The notes beneath the pieces were generated by a model. It made no database searches. It saw only the letters and a program-made list of their open reading frames with translations, and had not been told where the DNA came from. This document shows positions 16,513-25,559 of a DNA stretch of 35,710 nt, piece by piece (position 1 is the stretch's first letter; each line of letters starts with the position of its first letter). Location of the stretch: the NCBI RefSeq assembly GCF_000428105.1, contig NZ_KE386626.1:43555-79264 (forward strand), in the 5' to 3' direction. Source of the stretch: Bacteroides pyogenes DSM 20611 = JCM 6294 (lineage in GTDB: Bacteria; Bacteroidota; Bacteroidia; Bacteroidales; Bacteroidaceae). The translations under genes and the position numbers were made by a program.

Positions 16513-17496
16513 ATGAAGATAAACCATATAGATTTGGGCGAACGGCCGCTGCTGCTCGCCCCGATGGAAGATGTGACCAATCCGGCATTCCGGCTGATGT
16601 GCAAAAAGTTCGGGGCCGACATGGTGTACACCGAATTCGTGTCGAGCGACGCACTGATACGTTCCGTGAGCAAGACAGAGCAGAAGCTCAACATCAGCGA
16701 CGAGGAACGCCCCGTAGCCATACAGATATACGGAAAAGACACCGCAACCATGGTGGAGGCCGCCCGGATAGTGGAACAGGCCAAGCCCGATATTCTCGAC
16801 ATCAACTTCGGATGCCCGGTGAAGCGGGTAGCCGGAAAAGGCGCGGGTGCAGGCATGCTGCAGAACATTCCGCAAATGCTCGATATCACACGCTCGGTGG
16901 TGGATGCGGTACAGATTCCGGTGACGGTGAAAACCCGTTTGGGATGGGATGCCGACAATAAAATCATCGTCGATCTGGCCGAACGACTACAGGATTGCGG
17001 CATTGCCGCCCTTACCATACACGGACGCACGCGGGCGCAGATGTACACCGGCGAGGCCGACTGGACACTGATAGGCGAGGTGAAGAACAATCCGCGCATG
17101 CACATACCCATCATCGGCAATGGCGACGTCACCACGCCGCAACGCTGCAAGGAATGCTTCGACCGTTATGGCGTAGATGCCGTGATGATCGGCCGTGCCA
17201 GCTTCGGACGCCCGTGGATATTCAAAGAAATCAAGCATTATCTCAGCACGGGAGAGGAACTTCCCCCGCTCAGCTTCAAATGGCGCATGGATGTGCTGCG
17301 TCAGGAAGTGACAGACAGCGTGAATCTGCTCGACGAACGCCGGGGCATTCTGCACGTGCGCCGTCATCTGGCAGCCAGTCCGCTGTTCAAAGGCATACCG
17401 AACTTCCGCGACACCCGAATCGCCATGCTGCGGGCAGAGACCCAAGAAGAGCTGTTCCGTATATTTGATGGGATAGAGCAGCTTGGGTTGGAGTGA
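16513..17496 (+). CDS. dusB: tRNA-dihydrouridine synthase (DusB type)
   Basis: A 327-residue flavoprotein of the Dus family with a TIM-barrel start LLLAPMEDVTNPAFRLMCKKFG. IQIYGKD, DINFGCPVKRVAGKGAGAGM (with the catalytic Cys in FGCP), VKTRLGWD, LTIHGRTRAQMYTG, GNGDV and VMIGRASFGRPWIF follow in order. The FGCP-V-K-x-x-x-K-G-A-G pattern and the length favour DusB, which reduces uridines in the tRNA D loop using FMN and NADPH. It is divergent from the U32 gene, another tRNA or rRNA modification-type protein. Confidence 0.95.
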   Translation: MKINHIDLGERPLLLAPMEDVTNPAFRLMCKKFGADMVYTEFVSSDALIRSVSKTEQKLNISDEERPVAIQIYGKDTATMVEAARIVEQAKPDILDINFGCPVKRVAGKGAGAGMLQNIPQMLDITRSVVDAVQIPVTVKTRLGWDADNKIIVDLAERLQDCGIAALTIHGRTRAQMYTGEADWTLIGEVKNNPRMHIPIIGNGDVTTPQRCKECFDRYGVDAVMIGRASFGRPWIFKEIKHYLSTGEELPPLSFKWRMDVLRQEVTDSVNLLDERRGILHVRRHLAASPLFKGIPNFRDTRIAMLRAETQEELFRIFDGIEQLGLE

Positions 17497-17526
17497 GGCG
17501 AGAATGATCTTTCTTTAAAGATAGAC

Positions 17527-17575
17527 AGACTGCAAAGTAAAAACTGAGAGGCCGGTTTTTCGGGCAGTCTCTTTA
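17527..17575 (+). terminator. Possible dusB terminator hairpin
   Basis: AGACTGC (17527-17533) pairs with GCAGTCT (17564-17570), enclosing a second A-rich/T-rich complementarity; CTTTAT follows. It lies about 30 bases after dusB. The T run is short. Confidence 0.4.
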
Positions 17576-17809
17576 TCCATTGCAACAGCATTACTCCCTG
17601 ATAATGGATTTGCTCCTTTTGCTTCTGCACGTAACCGAAAGCTGCATACTCGACAGTAAGATTCCAAGATTTTGCTGCCCAAAAGAGGCAGAGGCGGTAT
17701 ATTCGATAAGAGGAAACCGGCGAATTCAGTAAGAGGAGCCAGCGCATTGGATAATGAGAGCCAATAACAGCCTTTCGTCGCTATCCGCACCTACGATAAA
17801 CGGAATTTA
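17576..17809. other. Intergenic region with degenerate 22-23 base repeats
   Basis: No gene is supported. At 17701-17767 three imperfect head-to-tail units begin ATTCGATAAGAGG, ATTCAGTAAGAGG and ATTGGATAATGAG, starting at 17701, 17724 and 17746 (spacing 23 and 22 bases). Minus-strand open frames across this gap do not look like known proteins and cross the repeats. Confidence 0.5.
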
Positions 17810-18331
17810 TCATAAACTATCGCCCCAAAGCCCTTTCATGGCGTTCTCTTCCTGCCGGATGCGGATGGCGAGAAATATGCAGTACACGGGCAACCCCGCA
17901 GCCAGCGTGTACCACGCATTACAGAGCAGAGCCACTCCGATCAGTTCGGGCACAATATTCAGATAATAGTTGGGATGCTTCACCACACGAAACAAGAAAC
18001 TCTTCTCGATGCGATGATCGGGAAGGATGTAAAGCTTCACGGTCCACACATCATGCAATTTTGCAACGACATAAAACAGCATAAGGTAGGCGAACGCCAT
18101 CACCGCAGCTCCTATCCATGAAGTTCGGTTGAAGCTCACTCCCGTCGCATACGCCTCGTATAATGCCGAGAAATAATAAGCGATGTGAGCCAGAGTAAGG
18201 CAAAGCGAATTGGTTTTTCCATACTGAACCGCTCCTGCCTGTACGATTCTTTTCTCGTTCCGGATGGAGTAAGATAAAGAAACCAGGCGAAGCACAAAGA
18301 ACAATGTAAAAGTAATGATTATGTACGTCAT
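17810..18331 (-). CDS. Isoprenylcysteine carboxyl methyltransferase (ICMT)-like membrane protein
   Basis: A 173-residue protein with about four to five hydrophobic segments. The C-terminal motif LFRVVKHPNYYLNIVPELIGVALL is the R-x-x-x-HPxY...E-x-x-G signature of the ICMT/phospholipid methyltransferase superfamily, followed by KRIRQEE-type residues (AIRIRQEENAM) that contribute to the S-adenosylmethionine site. Bacteria lack prenylated CaaX proteins, so the true substrate is probably a lipid or other small hydrophobic molecule; it is unknown. It appears to be a single-gene unit. Confidence 0.8.
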   Translation of the reverse strand: MTYIIITFTLFFVLRLVSLSYSIRNEKRIVQAGAVQYGKTNSLCLTLAHIAYYFSALYEAYATGVSFNRTSWIGAAVMAFAYLMLFYVVAKLHDVWTVKLYILPDHRIEKSFLFRVVKHPNYYLNIVPELIGVALLCNAWYTLAAGLPVYCIFLAIRIRQEENAMKGLWGDSL

Positions 18332-18613
18332 GTGACAGTTGTTTATTGATTATAATCCGATTATAAAGCTGCTACTCTCTGCAATCGAACAGCAGAATAG
18401 CTTACAAAAAGTTTTCAGCCCGCAAAAATATAAAAAATAAAAGAATTCCCAAGCAGATACTCAAAAACCGGGAAACGGAACAAATAATGTATAGGATGCA
18501 AATCGGTAACACAACAAGGTCTCGGAATAGACTGCGCCACGATCGTAACAAACAGCAGCGGTAAAACAACAAGGACTTGCCATCCGTTGTGAAAGTTGTT
18601 GTGGCTTGATTTC
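18332..18613. other. Intergenic region with a short direct repeat
   Basis: No gene is supported. CGGTAACACAACAAGG (from 18504) recurs as CGGTAAAACAACAAGG (from 18559), 55 bases apart. The 18540-18605 part can fold (ACAAC with GTTGT arms) and may terminate the PAP2 operon on the minus strand, but the stem is imperfect. Confidence 0.35.
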
Positions 18614-19585
18614 TCACTTAAACATCGGCGTGGCAAACCAGCGTTTGTACATCCACGTCACCACCACGTAGAAAAGGAAGGCGGTGAAGAAGCCTACCAC
18701 GGTGTCGATCACATAGTGTGCCTGAATATACACCGTAGCGCCGCACAGCAGCATGTAGAAGGGAACCAGACAGAAGAACAGTTTCCGGCTGGCACGCCAC
18801 GACATGATCATGAGGATGGTGGAGATGCCCACATGCGAACTGGGGAAAGCGGCGGTGGGGCGTTCGCCCACTTGCTGCGAACTTTCTACCAGATTGTAGA
18901 AAAAACCGTGCTGATAGCCCGGACCGGGAAGCAACTCCTGATGGTGGTTGAAATAATCGCCGATGGAAGGAAACACGCCGTTCGCCACATTATCGAAACC
19001 GATGGCGGGGAAGTAGAACTGCGGACCTGCCACAGGCACGAATATATAAATAAGGTAGTAAATGAAAAACGAGGTGACGAGCACGAAAGACATCTTTTCG
19101 AACCACTCGAAGCAGAAAAGGAAGTAGTAGAGCGCCACCACCAGTATCATGGGGTAATAGAAGAAGTACCCCATATTGAAGGCCTCACTCACCACCAGAT
19201 GAGGAAACGTATGGCAGAACCAGATAGCGGGCTGGCCGTTGAAGATGAACTGTTCGACGGAGGCAAACAGATGATCGAGATTCGGGAAGAAGCGGTTGAA
19301 CTCGAACGTATCCGGATACCAGTACGAAAGCAGGCTCATCTGAATGGCAATGCGGATAAAAGCCGAGAATTTACACGGCGCCAACCGGTAAAGATACATC
19401 AGCAGGAATGTCATGGCGGCAATCATCGCTCTGTCGAGCAGCATATGCCAGGGATGATCCATCCGCTGAAACAGGAACAGAATCAAGACAGAGGTCAACA
19501 AGGTGTAGATGAGTGTCGCTTTCTCTACGGCAAACAACCCTTTACGGGATTCCACACGCTTAAACAGGTCCAATACTAAAGCCAT
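18614..19585 (-). CDS. PAP2 superfamily membrane protein (inositolphosphotransferase-like)
   Basis: A 323-residue protein with about six to eight transmembrane segments. Near the C-terminus it has the PAP2 motifs AAFPSSHVG and, after a hydrophobic segment, YIQAHYVIDTVVG (a His and Asp spaced as in the third phosphatase motif). Length and the large N-terminal membrane region resemble the Aur1/Ipt1-type PAP2_3 group rather than short PgpB-like phosphatases. These act on lipid phosphates or transfer head groups. The start ATG overlaps the end of the SDR gene by 10 bases. With the SDR it may work in membrane lipid synthesis; that is inference. Confidence 0.85.
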   Translation of the reverse strand: MALVLDLFKRVESRKGLFAVEKATLIYTLLTSVLILFLFQRMDHPWHMLLDRAMIAAMTFLLMYLYRLAPCKFSAFIRIAIQMSLLSYWYPDTFEFNRFFPNLDHLFASVEQFIFNGQPAIWFCHTFPHLVVSEAFNMGYFFYYPMILVVALYYFLFCFEWFEKMSFVLVTSFFIYYLIYIFVPVAGPQFYFPAIGFDNVANGVFPSIGDYFNHHQELLPGPGYQHGFFYNLVESSQQVGERPTAAFPSSHVGISTILMIMSWRASRKLFFCLVPFYMLLCGATVYIQAHYVIDTVVGFFTAFLFYVVVTWMYKRWFATPMFK

Positions 19586-20583
19586 CCTTCTTTTTTATAC
19601 CAGGCAATGGTTTCGCGAACGCCTCTCTCCAAATCGTACTCGGGACGATAGCCCAACTCATTGATGGTGGGAGAGATATCGCATTGCCAGTTGCGTTGTT
19701 TCATTATCTTATACTTGTCCGAATTCAGGGTGCTGCTCTTTCCCGAGCGCGCTGCGATGAATTGAGCGAGCAAAGATACTATTTTTAATACAATCAACGG
19801 ACATTTCACCCGAATAACAAACGGATTGCCCAGTTCTTTCCGTATCAGGTCGGAAAAAGCGCGGCTTCGATACACCTTCCCGTCGGTAAGAAAGTAAGCC
19901 CTGCGCGACACGCCTTTCTCTATGCCGAGGAAGATGGCCTGCACCATGTCTTTCACATACACAAAGGTCAGGTCTTGCCGGCGCAAACCTACGGAGAAGT
20001 CGACATGGCGGCGGATGGACTTCGCCATCAGGTAATAGTCGGATTCGCGCGGGCCATACACGCCGGTAGGGCGATAAATGACATAAGGAAATCCGGGAAT
20101 GCTGCGGATATACTCCTCTGCCCGGAGCTTGCTGCGCCCGTATGCCGTGTCGGGCATCGGCGTGTCGGTCTCGCGGATGGGCGAGTAATCGGCTTCGCGT
20201 ATGGGGCCGAACACGCTGAGCGTACTGATATGGATGAACTGACACGGAACCATGTCGAGCTCGCGCAGGGTATCTGCAAACAGGCAGGTCTGCCGGTAGT
20301 TCACCTCATCGAACATTTGCTCGTCGGGGCATTTGGTCACCCCTGCGCAGTGCACCACATAGTCGAACGCTCCGTTTGCGGCTTTATGCGCCGCCAGGCA
20401 AGCCTTGAGCTTATCGGGACGGGCAAAATCGAGTTCCATGAAGTTCAGCGCGGAGTCTTTCAGGTATCTCCTGCTGCTCGTAGACCGTACTCCCGCCCAT
20501 GTGGTGAACCCTCGCCTCAACGCCTCCTCTACAATGAAGCTCCCAATAAAACCGCTCGCTCCCGTCACTAAAATACTTCTCAT
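19576..20583 (-). CDS. NAD(P)-dependent epimerase/dehydratase (extended SDR)
   Basis: A 335-residue extended short-chain dehydrogenase from the ATG at 20583. It has the dinucleotide motif ILVTGASGFIGS at the N-terminus, DFVVHCAG-type strand (FDYVVHCAGVTKCPDE), a Ser/Thr segment FIHISTLSVFG, and the catalytic Y148-x-x-x-K152 (TAYGRSK). YRPTGVYGPRE and VYVKDMVQAIF follow. An alternative ATG at 20625 adds 14 residues and would overlap the stop of the CDF gene by 4 bases (ATGA), which would favour translational coupling; the start is therefore uncertain. The substrate is unknown (sugar nucleotide or sterol/ceramide-like compound). Confidence 0.9.
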   Translation of the reverse strand: MRSILVTGASGFIGSFIVEEALRRGFTTWAGVRSTSSRRYLKDSALNFMELDFARPDKLKACLAAHKAANGAFDYVVHCAGVTKCPDEQMFDEVNYRQTCLFADTLRELDMVPCQFIHISTLSVFGPIREADYSPIRETDTPMPDTAYGRSKLRAEEYIRSIPGFPYVIYRPTGVYGPRESDYYLMAKSIRRHVDFSVGLRRQDLTFVYVKDMVQAIFLGIEKGVSRRAYFLTDGKVYRSRAFSDLIRKELGNPFVIRVKCPLIVLKIVSLLAQFIAARSGKSSTLNSDKYKIMKQRNWQCDISPTINELGYRPEYDLERGVRETIAWYKKEGWL

Positions 20584-20621
20584 ATTTACGTCTGTTTTTT
20601 TATCGCTTACTTTAATCTGTT

Positions 20622-21524
20622 TCATTTCAACGGCTCCACGTGGATATTGATCAGCGTCGACCGCCCGAACATCTCCTTCAGCCTGCATTCGATGGCGGTG
20701 GTCTTGTCATGAGCTTCCTCCAGAGACATCCGCCCGTCCATCCGCACATGCACCTCGATGGCGTAATAGCTGCCGATGCGGCGGGTGCGGAGATGATGCG
20801 GCTCGCTCACTCCGGGAAACGAGAGCAACGTCTCTTCGATTTGTTGTTCCACTTCATCGGGCAGGGATTTTTCCAACAGCTCTTCCACCGAGGGAACGAG
20901 CAACTCGACCGATACTTTCATGATGAAGAAGCTCACAACCAGAGCCGCCACAGGGTCGAGCACCTGCCAGCCATCACCCAACAGAATGGCGCCGCCGATA
21001 CCGATGGCCGCACCCACCGACGAAAGCGCGTCGCTCCGGTGATGCCAGGCATTGGCCACTACCGCCTGCGAGTCGACCTTTCTGCCCACGCGCACCGTAT
21101 ACCTGTACAATACTTCTTTGAAAAGTATCGACACAAGCGCCGCAATGAGCGCCACCATCCCCGGCTCACCCGGCGATTCGCCTTTGACGAAAAAAGCGTA
21201 GATGGAAGAAGCGGCAGTCCACAACAGCCCGAATCCCACCGCAAGCAGCAGCAAGCCTATGATGACGGTAGCCATCGTTTCGTATTTTCCGTGTCCGTAG
21301 TCGTGCCCCTTGTCTTGAGGTTTGTTGGAAATCCGCACGAAGACAATCACAATCACATCCGTCACGAAGTCCGACAGCGAATGAACGGCATCGGCAATCA
21401 TAGCGGCACTATGCCCCACGATACCCGCCGTGAATTTGAATACGAGCAACAGCAGATTGACTACACTCCCAACGATGGTCGCCTTGTAAATCTCACGTTC
21501 CCGAACCTGCTTTTCTGTCTCCAT
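20622..21524 (-). CDS. Cation diffusion facilitator (CDF) family transporter
   Basis: A 300-residue protein from the ATG at 21524 (METEKQVREREIYKATIVGS); upstream codons are open but improbable. It has six predicted membrane helices. The two metal-binding helices carry DAVHSLSDFVTD and AWHHRSDALSS, the H-x-x-x-D pattern of zinc/iron-type CDF pumps. The C-terminal cytoplasmic ferredoxin-like domain contains GVSEPHHLRTRRIGSYYAIEVHVRM. It exports divalent metal ions (Zn, Fe, Mn or Co; specificity not assigned) by proton antiport. First gene of a probable operon with the SDR and PAP2 genes. Confidence 0.92.
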   Translation of the reverse strand: METEKQVREREIYKATIVGSVVNLLLLVFKFTAGIVGHSAAMIADAVHSLSDFVTDVIVIVFVRISNKPQDKGHDYGHGKYETMATVIIGLLLLAVGFGLLWTAASSIYAFFVKGESPGEPGMVALIAALVSILFKEVLYRYTVRVGRKVDSQAVVANAWHHRSDALSSVGAAIGIGGAILLGDGWQVLDPVAALVVSFFIMKVSVELLVPSVEELLEKSLPDEVEQQIEETLLSFPGVSEPHHLRTRRIGSYYAIEVHVRMDGRMSLEEAHDKTTAIECRLKEMFGRSTLINIHVEPLK

Positions 21525-21552
21525 GCTGCGATATGATTTGATAAGATACAGG

Positions 21553-21560
21553 CAAATGTA
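21553..21560 (-). promoter_or_regulatory. -7 box for the CDF/SDR/PAP2 operon
   Basis: The minus strand reads TACATTTG, a perfect -7 consensus 28 bases before the CDF start. Possible TTG triplets upstream are at non-ideal spacing. Confidence 0.45.
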
Positions 21561-21843
21561 CACAATTTCCGCACTGCAACCATCAAGTTGCAATCAAAAA
21601 CAAGTGCCGCCCGTCACTTTTCACCCCATTTGAGTTCGTAAACGGGAAAATATAACTATATTCGCCATTGAAACCTCTTCGGGACTTCCGCTTTCGGTAT
21701 CCGTCATTCCGGCGGGAAGGTTGCCGCAGGCATTTCCCGAATGTTCCGCACCGAACCGGACTCTCCGTTTCCCGCCATTGCGCGCTCATCGGAAAGGAAG
21801 AAGAGCCGGTCGGATTGAACTACATAACAGAATCATTTTTATT
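21561..21843. other. Intergenic region and probable rnr leader
   Basis: No gene is supported. TTTG at 21629-21632 and TATATTCG at 21657-21664 (one mismatch to TAnnTTTG, 24-base gap) could form a weak plus-strand promoter giving rnr a leader of about 170 bases. The open frame continuing upstream of the rnr ATG has no protein-like composition. Confidence 0.35.
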
Positions 21844-24000
21844 ATGGCAAAGAAGAAAGAAAAGAGAGAGAAAAAAGCAGGCAAGAGAATGGGTAAAAAA
21901 CAACTTACCGCACTGCTGTCAGAGCTTTTCCATGCCAAAACGGGCGAAACCATGAGCATGAAACACATTTTCTCGGAGTTGCGCCTCACCACCCATCCGC
22001 AGAAAATGCTCTGCGTAGATATCCTGCACGACTTGGTGGCAGACGATTACCTCAGCGAAGTGGACAAAGGCAAATTTCGCATCAACACGCACGGCACCGA
22101 GATGACGGGAACTTTCCAGCGCAAGAGCAACGGAAAGAATTCTTTCCTTCCCGAAGACGGAAGCGACCCTATCTTCATCGCCGAGCGGAACTCCGCCCAT
22201 GCCATGAACAACGATAAGGTAAAAATCATGTTCTACGCCAAACGGAAACACCGGGAGGCGGAAGGCGAAGTGATAGAGATACTGGAACGCGCCAACGACA
22301 CCTTTGTGGGCACGCTCGAGGTGGCTAAGTCGTACGCCTTTCTGGTGACGGAAAACCGTACGCTCGCCAACGACATCTTCATCCCGAGAGAGAAACTGAA
22401 AGGAGGAAAAACGGGTGACAAGGCCATCGTGAAAATAACCGAATGGCCCGACAAAGCGAAGAACCCCATCGGACAGGTGATAGACATACTGGGGCGTGCC
22501 GGAGACAACACTACCGAGATGCACGCCATTCTTGCCGAATTCGGATTGCCCTACGTATATCCCAAGGCGGTGGAGAAAGCGGCGGACAACATTCCGGCGG
22601 AGATCACTCCCGAAGAGCTTGCCAAACGCGAAGACTTCCGTAAGGTGACCACCTTCACCATCGACCCCAAAGACGCCAAAGACTTCGACGACGCTCTCTC
22701 CATCCGCCCGCTGAAAGAGGGGCTGTGGGAAGTGGGCGTACATATCGCCGATGTGACTCACTACGTAAAGGAGGGAGGAATCATCGACAGAGAGGCGGAG
22801 AAGCGGGCCACATCGGTCTACCTGGTCGACCGCACCATCCCGATGCTCCCCGAACGGCTTTGCAACTTCATCTGCTCGCTGCGCCCCGACGAAGAGAAGC
22901 TGGCGTACTCCGTCATATTCGACATCACCGAGAAGGGAGAAGTGCAAGCTTCGCGCGTGGTGCATACGGTGATCAAATCCGACCGCCGGTTCACGTACGA
23001 GGAGGCGCAGCAGATCATCGAAACCAAGCAGGGAGACTTCAAAGAGGAGGTGCTGATGCTCGACACCATTGCCAAGGCATTGCGCGAGAAGCGTTTCGCC
23101 GCCGGAGCCATCAACTTCGACCGCTATGAGGTGAAGTTCGAGATAGACGAGAAAGGGAAGCCCGTGAGCGTCTACTTCAAGGAATCGAAAGACGCCAACA
23201 AGCTGGTGGAGGAGTTCATGCTGCTTGCCAACAAGACCGTAGCGGAGAAAGTGGGGCGTGTGCCGAGAAACAAAAAGGCGAAAGTGTTGCCCTACCGCAT
23301 TCACGACCTGCCCGATCCGGAGAAGCTGGAAAACCTGTCGCAGTTCATCGCCCGCTTCGGCTACAAAGTACGCACCAGCGGAAGCAAAACCGACATATCG
23401 AAATCCATCAACCACCTGCTCGACGATATCCACGGCAAGAAGGAGGAGAACCTCATCGAAACCGTCTCCATCCGCGCCATGCAGAAAGCACGATACTCTA
23501 CCCACAACATCGGGCACTACGGACTGGCGTTCGAGTATTACACCCATTTTACCTCGCCCATCCGCCGTTTCCCCGATATGATGGTGCACCGCCTGCTTAC
23601 GAAATACATGGACGGAGGGCGCAGCGTGTCGGAACAGAAGTACGAAGCGCTTTGCGAGCACAGCTCGAACATGGAGCAGACGGCTGCCAATGCCGAACGG
23701 GCTTCCATCAAGTACAAGCAGGTGGAATTTATGAGCGAACGCCTCGGACAGGTGTACGACGGGGTGATCTCCGGAGTGACGGAATGGGGGCTTTACGTGG
23801 AACTGAACGAAAACAAGTGCGAGGGCATGGTTCCCATACGCGATCTGGACGACGACTACTACGAGTTCGACGAAAAGAACTACTGTCTGCGCGGACGCCG
23901 GAAAAACCGCACTTACAGTTTGGGAGACGCGATTACGGTGCGTGTGGCGCGCGCCAACCTCGAGAAGAAGCAGTTGGACTTTGAGCTGATCGAGAAATGA
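21844..24000 (+). CDS. rnr: Ribonuclease R
   Basis: A 718-residue RNB-family 3'-to-5' exoribonuclease. The start at 21844 gives MAKKKEKREKKAGKRMGKKQ, a lysine-rich N-terminus. A winged-helix-like domain (about 20-85) and cold-shock domains (about 85-210) precede the RNB core with TIDPKDAKDFDDALS, where Asp274/280/282/283 are the metal-binding acidic cluster. Further RNB motifs are VGVHIADVTHYV, LPERLCNFICSL and HFTSPIRRFPDMMVHRLL. The S1 domain is at the end (YDGVISGVTEWGLYVEL). It lacks the long basic tail of E. coli RNase R. It degrades structured RNA. The stop overlaps the next gene's ATG by 4 bases. Confidence 0.97.
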   Translation: MAKKKEKREKKAGKRMGKKQLTALLSELFHAKTGETMSMKHIFSELRLTTHPQKMLCVDILHDLVADDYLSEVDKGKFRINTHGTEMTGTFQRKSNGKNSFLPEDGSDPIFIAERNSAHAMNNDKVKIMFYAKRKHREAEGEVIEILERANDTFVGTLEVAKSYAFLVTENRTLANDIFIPREKLKGGKTGDKAIVKITEWPDKAKNPIGQVIDILGRAGDNTTEMHAILAEFGLPYVYPKAVEKAADNIPAEITPEELAKREDFRKVTTFTIDPKDAKDFDDALSIRPLKEGLWEVGVHIADVTHYVKEGGIIDREAEKRATSVYLVDRTIPMLPERLCNFICSLRPDEEKLAYSVIFDITEKGEVQASRVVHTVIKSDRRFTYEEAQQIIETKQGDFKEEVLMLDTIAKALREKRFAAGAINFDRYEVKFEIDEKGKPVSVYFKESKDANKLVEEFMLLANKTVAEKVGRVPRNKKAKVLPYRIHDLPDPEKLENLSQFIARFGYKVRTSGSKTDISKSINHLLDDIHGKKEENLIETVSIRAMQKARYSTHNIGHYGLAFEYYTHFTSPIRRFPDMMVHRLLTKYMDGGRSVSEQKYEALCEHSSNMEQTAANAERASIKYKQVEFMSERLGQVYDGVISGVTEWGLYVELNENKCEGMVPIRDLDDDYYEFDEKNYCLRGRRKNRTYSLGDAITVRVARANLEKKQLDFELIEK

Positions 24001-24476
24001 GGACTTTTGCGATAGAAGAAAAGGAGCGGATCGAGTCCATCATCCGCCAGTCTGCCGTATGCCATGTAGGCATCACCGATCCGGAAGGAAATCCGTACGT
24101 CATCCCCATGAACTTCGGCTACGAAGACGGCATCATCTACCTGCATTCGGGACCCGAAGGCGGCAAGCTGGAGATGCTCGAACGGAACAACCGGGTGTGC
24201 ATCACCTTCAGCCGGGGGCACGAGCTTGTCTACCAGCACCCGAAGGTGGCTTGCAGCTACAGCATGCGCTCCGAAAGCGCCATGTGCCGAGGGCGGGTGA
24301 CCTTCATCGAAGACATGGAAGAGAAGCGGCGCATTCTGGACATCATCATGCACCATTACACCGACAACGAGTTCGGATACTCCGAGCCGGCATTGCGCAA
24401 TGTGAAGGTATGGAAAGTCCCCGTAGAACGGATGACCGGCAAGATCTTCGGACTACGGGGATATGAGAAACCCTGA
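23997..24476 (+). CDS. Pyridoxamine 5'-phosphate oxidase-fold protein, Nim-like
   Basis: A 159-residue split-barrel flavoprotein. The segment RQSAVCHVGITDPEGNPYVIPMNFGYEDGIIYLHSGPEGGKLEML is the hallmark of the NimA/PNPOx-like group (PF12900), which binds FMN or a related cofactor. CSYSMRSESAMCRGRVTFIED follows. Some members (nim genes) reduce 5-nitroimidazoles, but most chromosomal relatives have no proven drug role, so resistance should not be inferred. It overlaps rnr by 4 bases (ATGA) and is convergent with cysK. Confidence 0.88.
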   Translation: MRTFAIEEKERIESIIRQSAVCHVGITDPEGNPYVIPMNFGYEDGIIYLHSGPEGGKLEMLERNNRVCITFSRGHELVYQHPKVACSYSMRSESAMCRGRVTFIEDMEEKRRILDIIMHHYTDNEFGYSEPALRNVKVWKVPVERMTGKIFGLRGYEKP

Positions 24477-24518
24477 AAACTTCTTGTTTACCACAGCTTC
24501 ACAGCTTGACATCCCGTT

Positions 24519-25466
24519 TTACAGCGGATAATCCTCGAAAGCGTAGAGAAGGGTAGACAGGTAACGCTCTCCCGTGTCGGGAAGCAGGGCGACAATCGTT
24601 TTTCCTTCATTCTCCGGCAGCCGGGCAAGCCGTGTCGCCGCAAATACGGCCGCTCCCGAAGAGATTCCGACCAGCAGGCCTTCCGTACGAGCCAGTTCGC
24701 GCCCGGTACGGATGGCTTCGTCGTTCTCCACCCGAACCACCTCGTCTACCACCGCCGCATTGTATGTTCGGGGCACGAACCCCGCTCCGATTCCCTGAAT
24801 CTTATGCGCCCCCGGCTTTCCTCCCGACAGCACCGGAGAGTCCGCCGGCTCTACGGCAACGATCTTCACCTCCTTCTTGCGGGCTTTCAGCGCTTCACCC
24901 ACTCCGCTCACCGTACCCCCCGTGCCTACGCCCGCCACGAAAATGTCCACCTGTCCGTCCGTATCCCTCCAGATTTCCTGTCCGGTGGTACGCACGTGCA
25001 CGCCCGGATTGGCGATGTTTTCGAACTGCTGAAGGATTACAGCGTCCGGTGTAGCCGCTCTCAGCTCTTCGGCCTTGGCAATGGCGCCCTTCATGCCCTC
25101 CGCACCGGGAGTGAGCACCAGCTCCGCCCCCAGCGCCTTCAGCAGGTTACGCCGCTCCATGCTCATCGTGTCGGGCATGGTCAGTATCAGGCGGTAGCCC
25201 TTGGAGGCGGACACGAAAGCCAGCCCCACTCCGGTATTCCCGCTGGTAGGTTCGATAATGGTCGATCCGGCGTGCAACACCCCTTTCATTTCGGCATATT
25301 CAATCATAGACAAAGCGATACGGTCTTTCACGCTGCCGGCAGGGTTGAACGACTCTATCTTCACCACCAGACGCGCTTTCAGCCCGTTTAATTTGTTGTA
25401 ATTGCTCAGCTCCAGCAAAGGAGTATTCCCGACGAGCTCGGTGAGCCTTTTTGCTATCTTTTCCAT
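24519..25466 (-). CDS. cysK: Cysteine synthase A (O-acetylserine sulfhydrylase)
   Basis: A 315-residue PLP enzyme. NPAGSVKDR holds the PLP Schiff-base lysine (Lys47). [14 protein letters not shown] is the substrate-binding loop, [17 protein letters not shown] binds the cofactor phosphate, and [12 protein letters not shown] and [12 protein letters not shown] close the fold. It converts O-acetylserine and sulfide to cysteine. It is a single gene, convergent with the Nim-like gene and divergent from the hydrolase across the 22-base array. Confidence 0.97.
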   Translation of the reverse strand: MEKIAKRLTELVGNTPLLELSNYNKLNGLKARLVVKIESFNPAGSVKDRIALSMIEYAEMKGVLHAGSTIIEPTSGNTGVGLAFVSASKGYRLILTMPDTMSMERRNLLKALGAELVLTPGAEGMKGAIAKAEELRAATPDAVILQQFENIANPGVHVRTTGQEIWRDTDGQVDIFVAGVGTGGTVSGVGEALKARKKEVKIVAVEPADSPVLSGGKPGAHKIQGIGAGFVPRTYNAAVVDEVVRVENDEAIRTGRELARTEGLLVGISSGAAVFAATRLARLPENEGKTIVALLPDTGERYLSTLLYAFEDYPL

Positions 25467-25497
25467 ATTTCTTTAATTTTCTTATCTTAACCGATTG

Positions 25498-25505
25498 CAA
25501 AGATA
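25498..25505 (-). promoter_or_regulatory. -7 box for cysK
   Basis: The minus strand reads TATCTTTG, a perfect -7 consensus 31 bases before the cysK ATG. Confidence 0.5.
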
Positions 25506-25559
25506 GGAAAAGCTCCGCCCGCCGGAAATACCACAGATGTGGTAAATTCGTACTACAAA

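Noticed and set aside
18596..19579. 327-residue plus-strand open frame
   Set aside because: Antisense to the PAP2 gene, with a His/Glu-rich composition typical of a shadow frame.
20640..21536. 298-residue plus-strand open frame
   Set aside because: Antisense to the CDF transporter, which has both metal-site motifs.
21919..23661. 580-residue minus-strand open frame
   Set aside because: Antisense to the RNB core of rnr; no recognisable motif.
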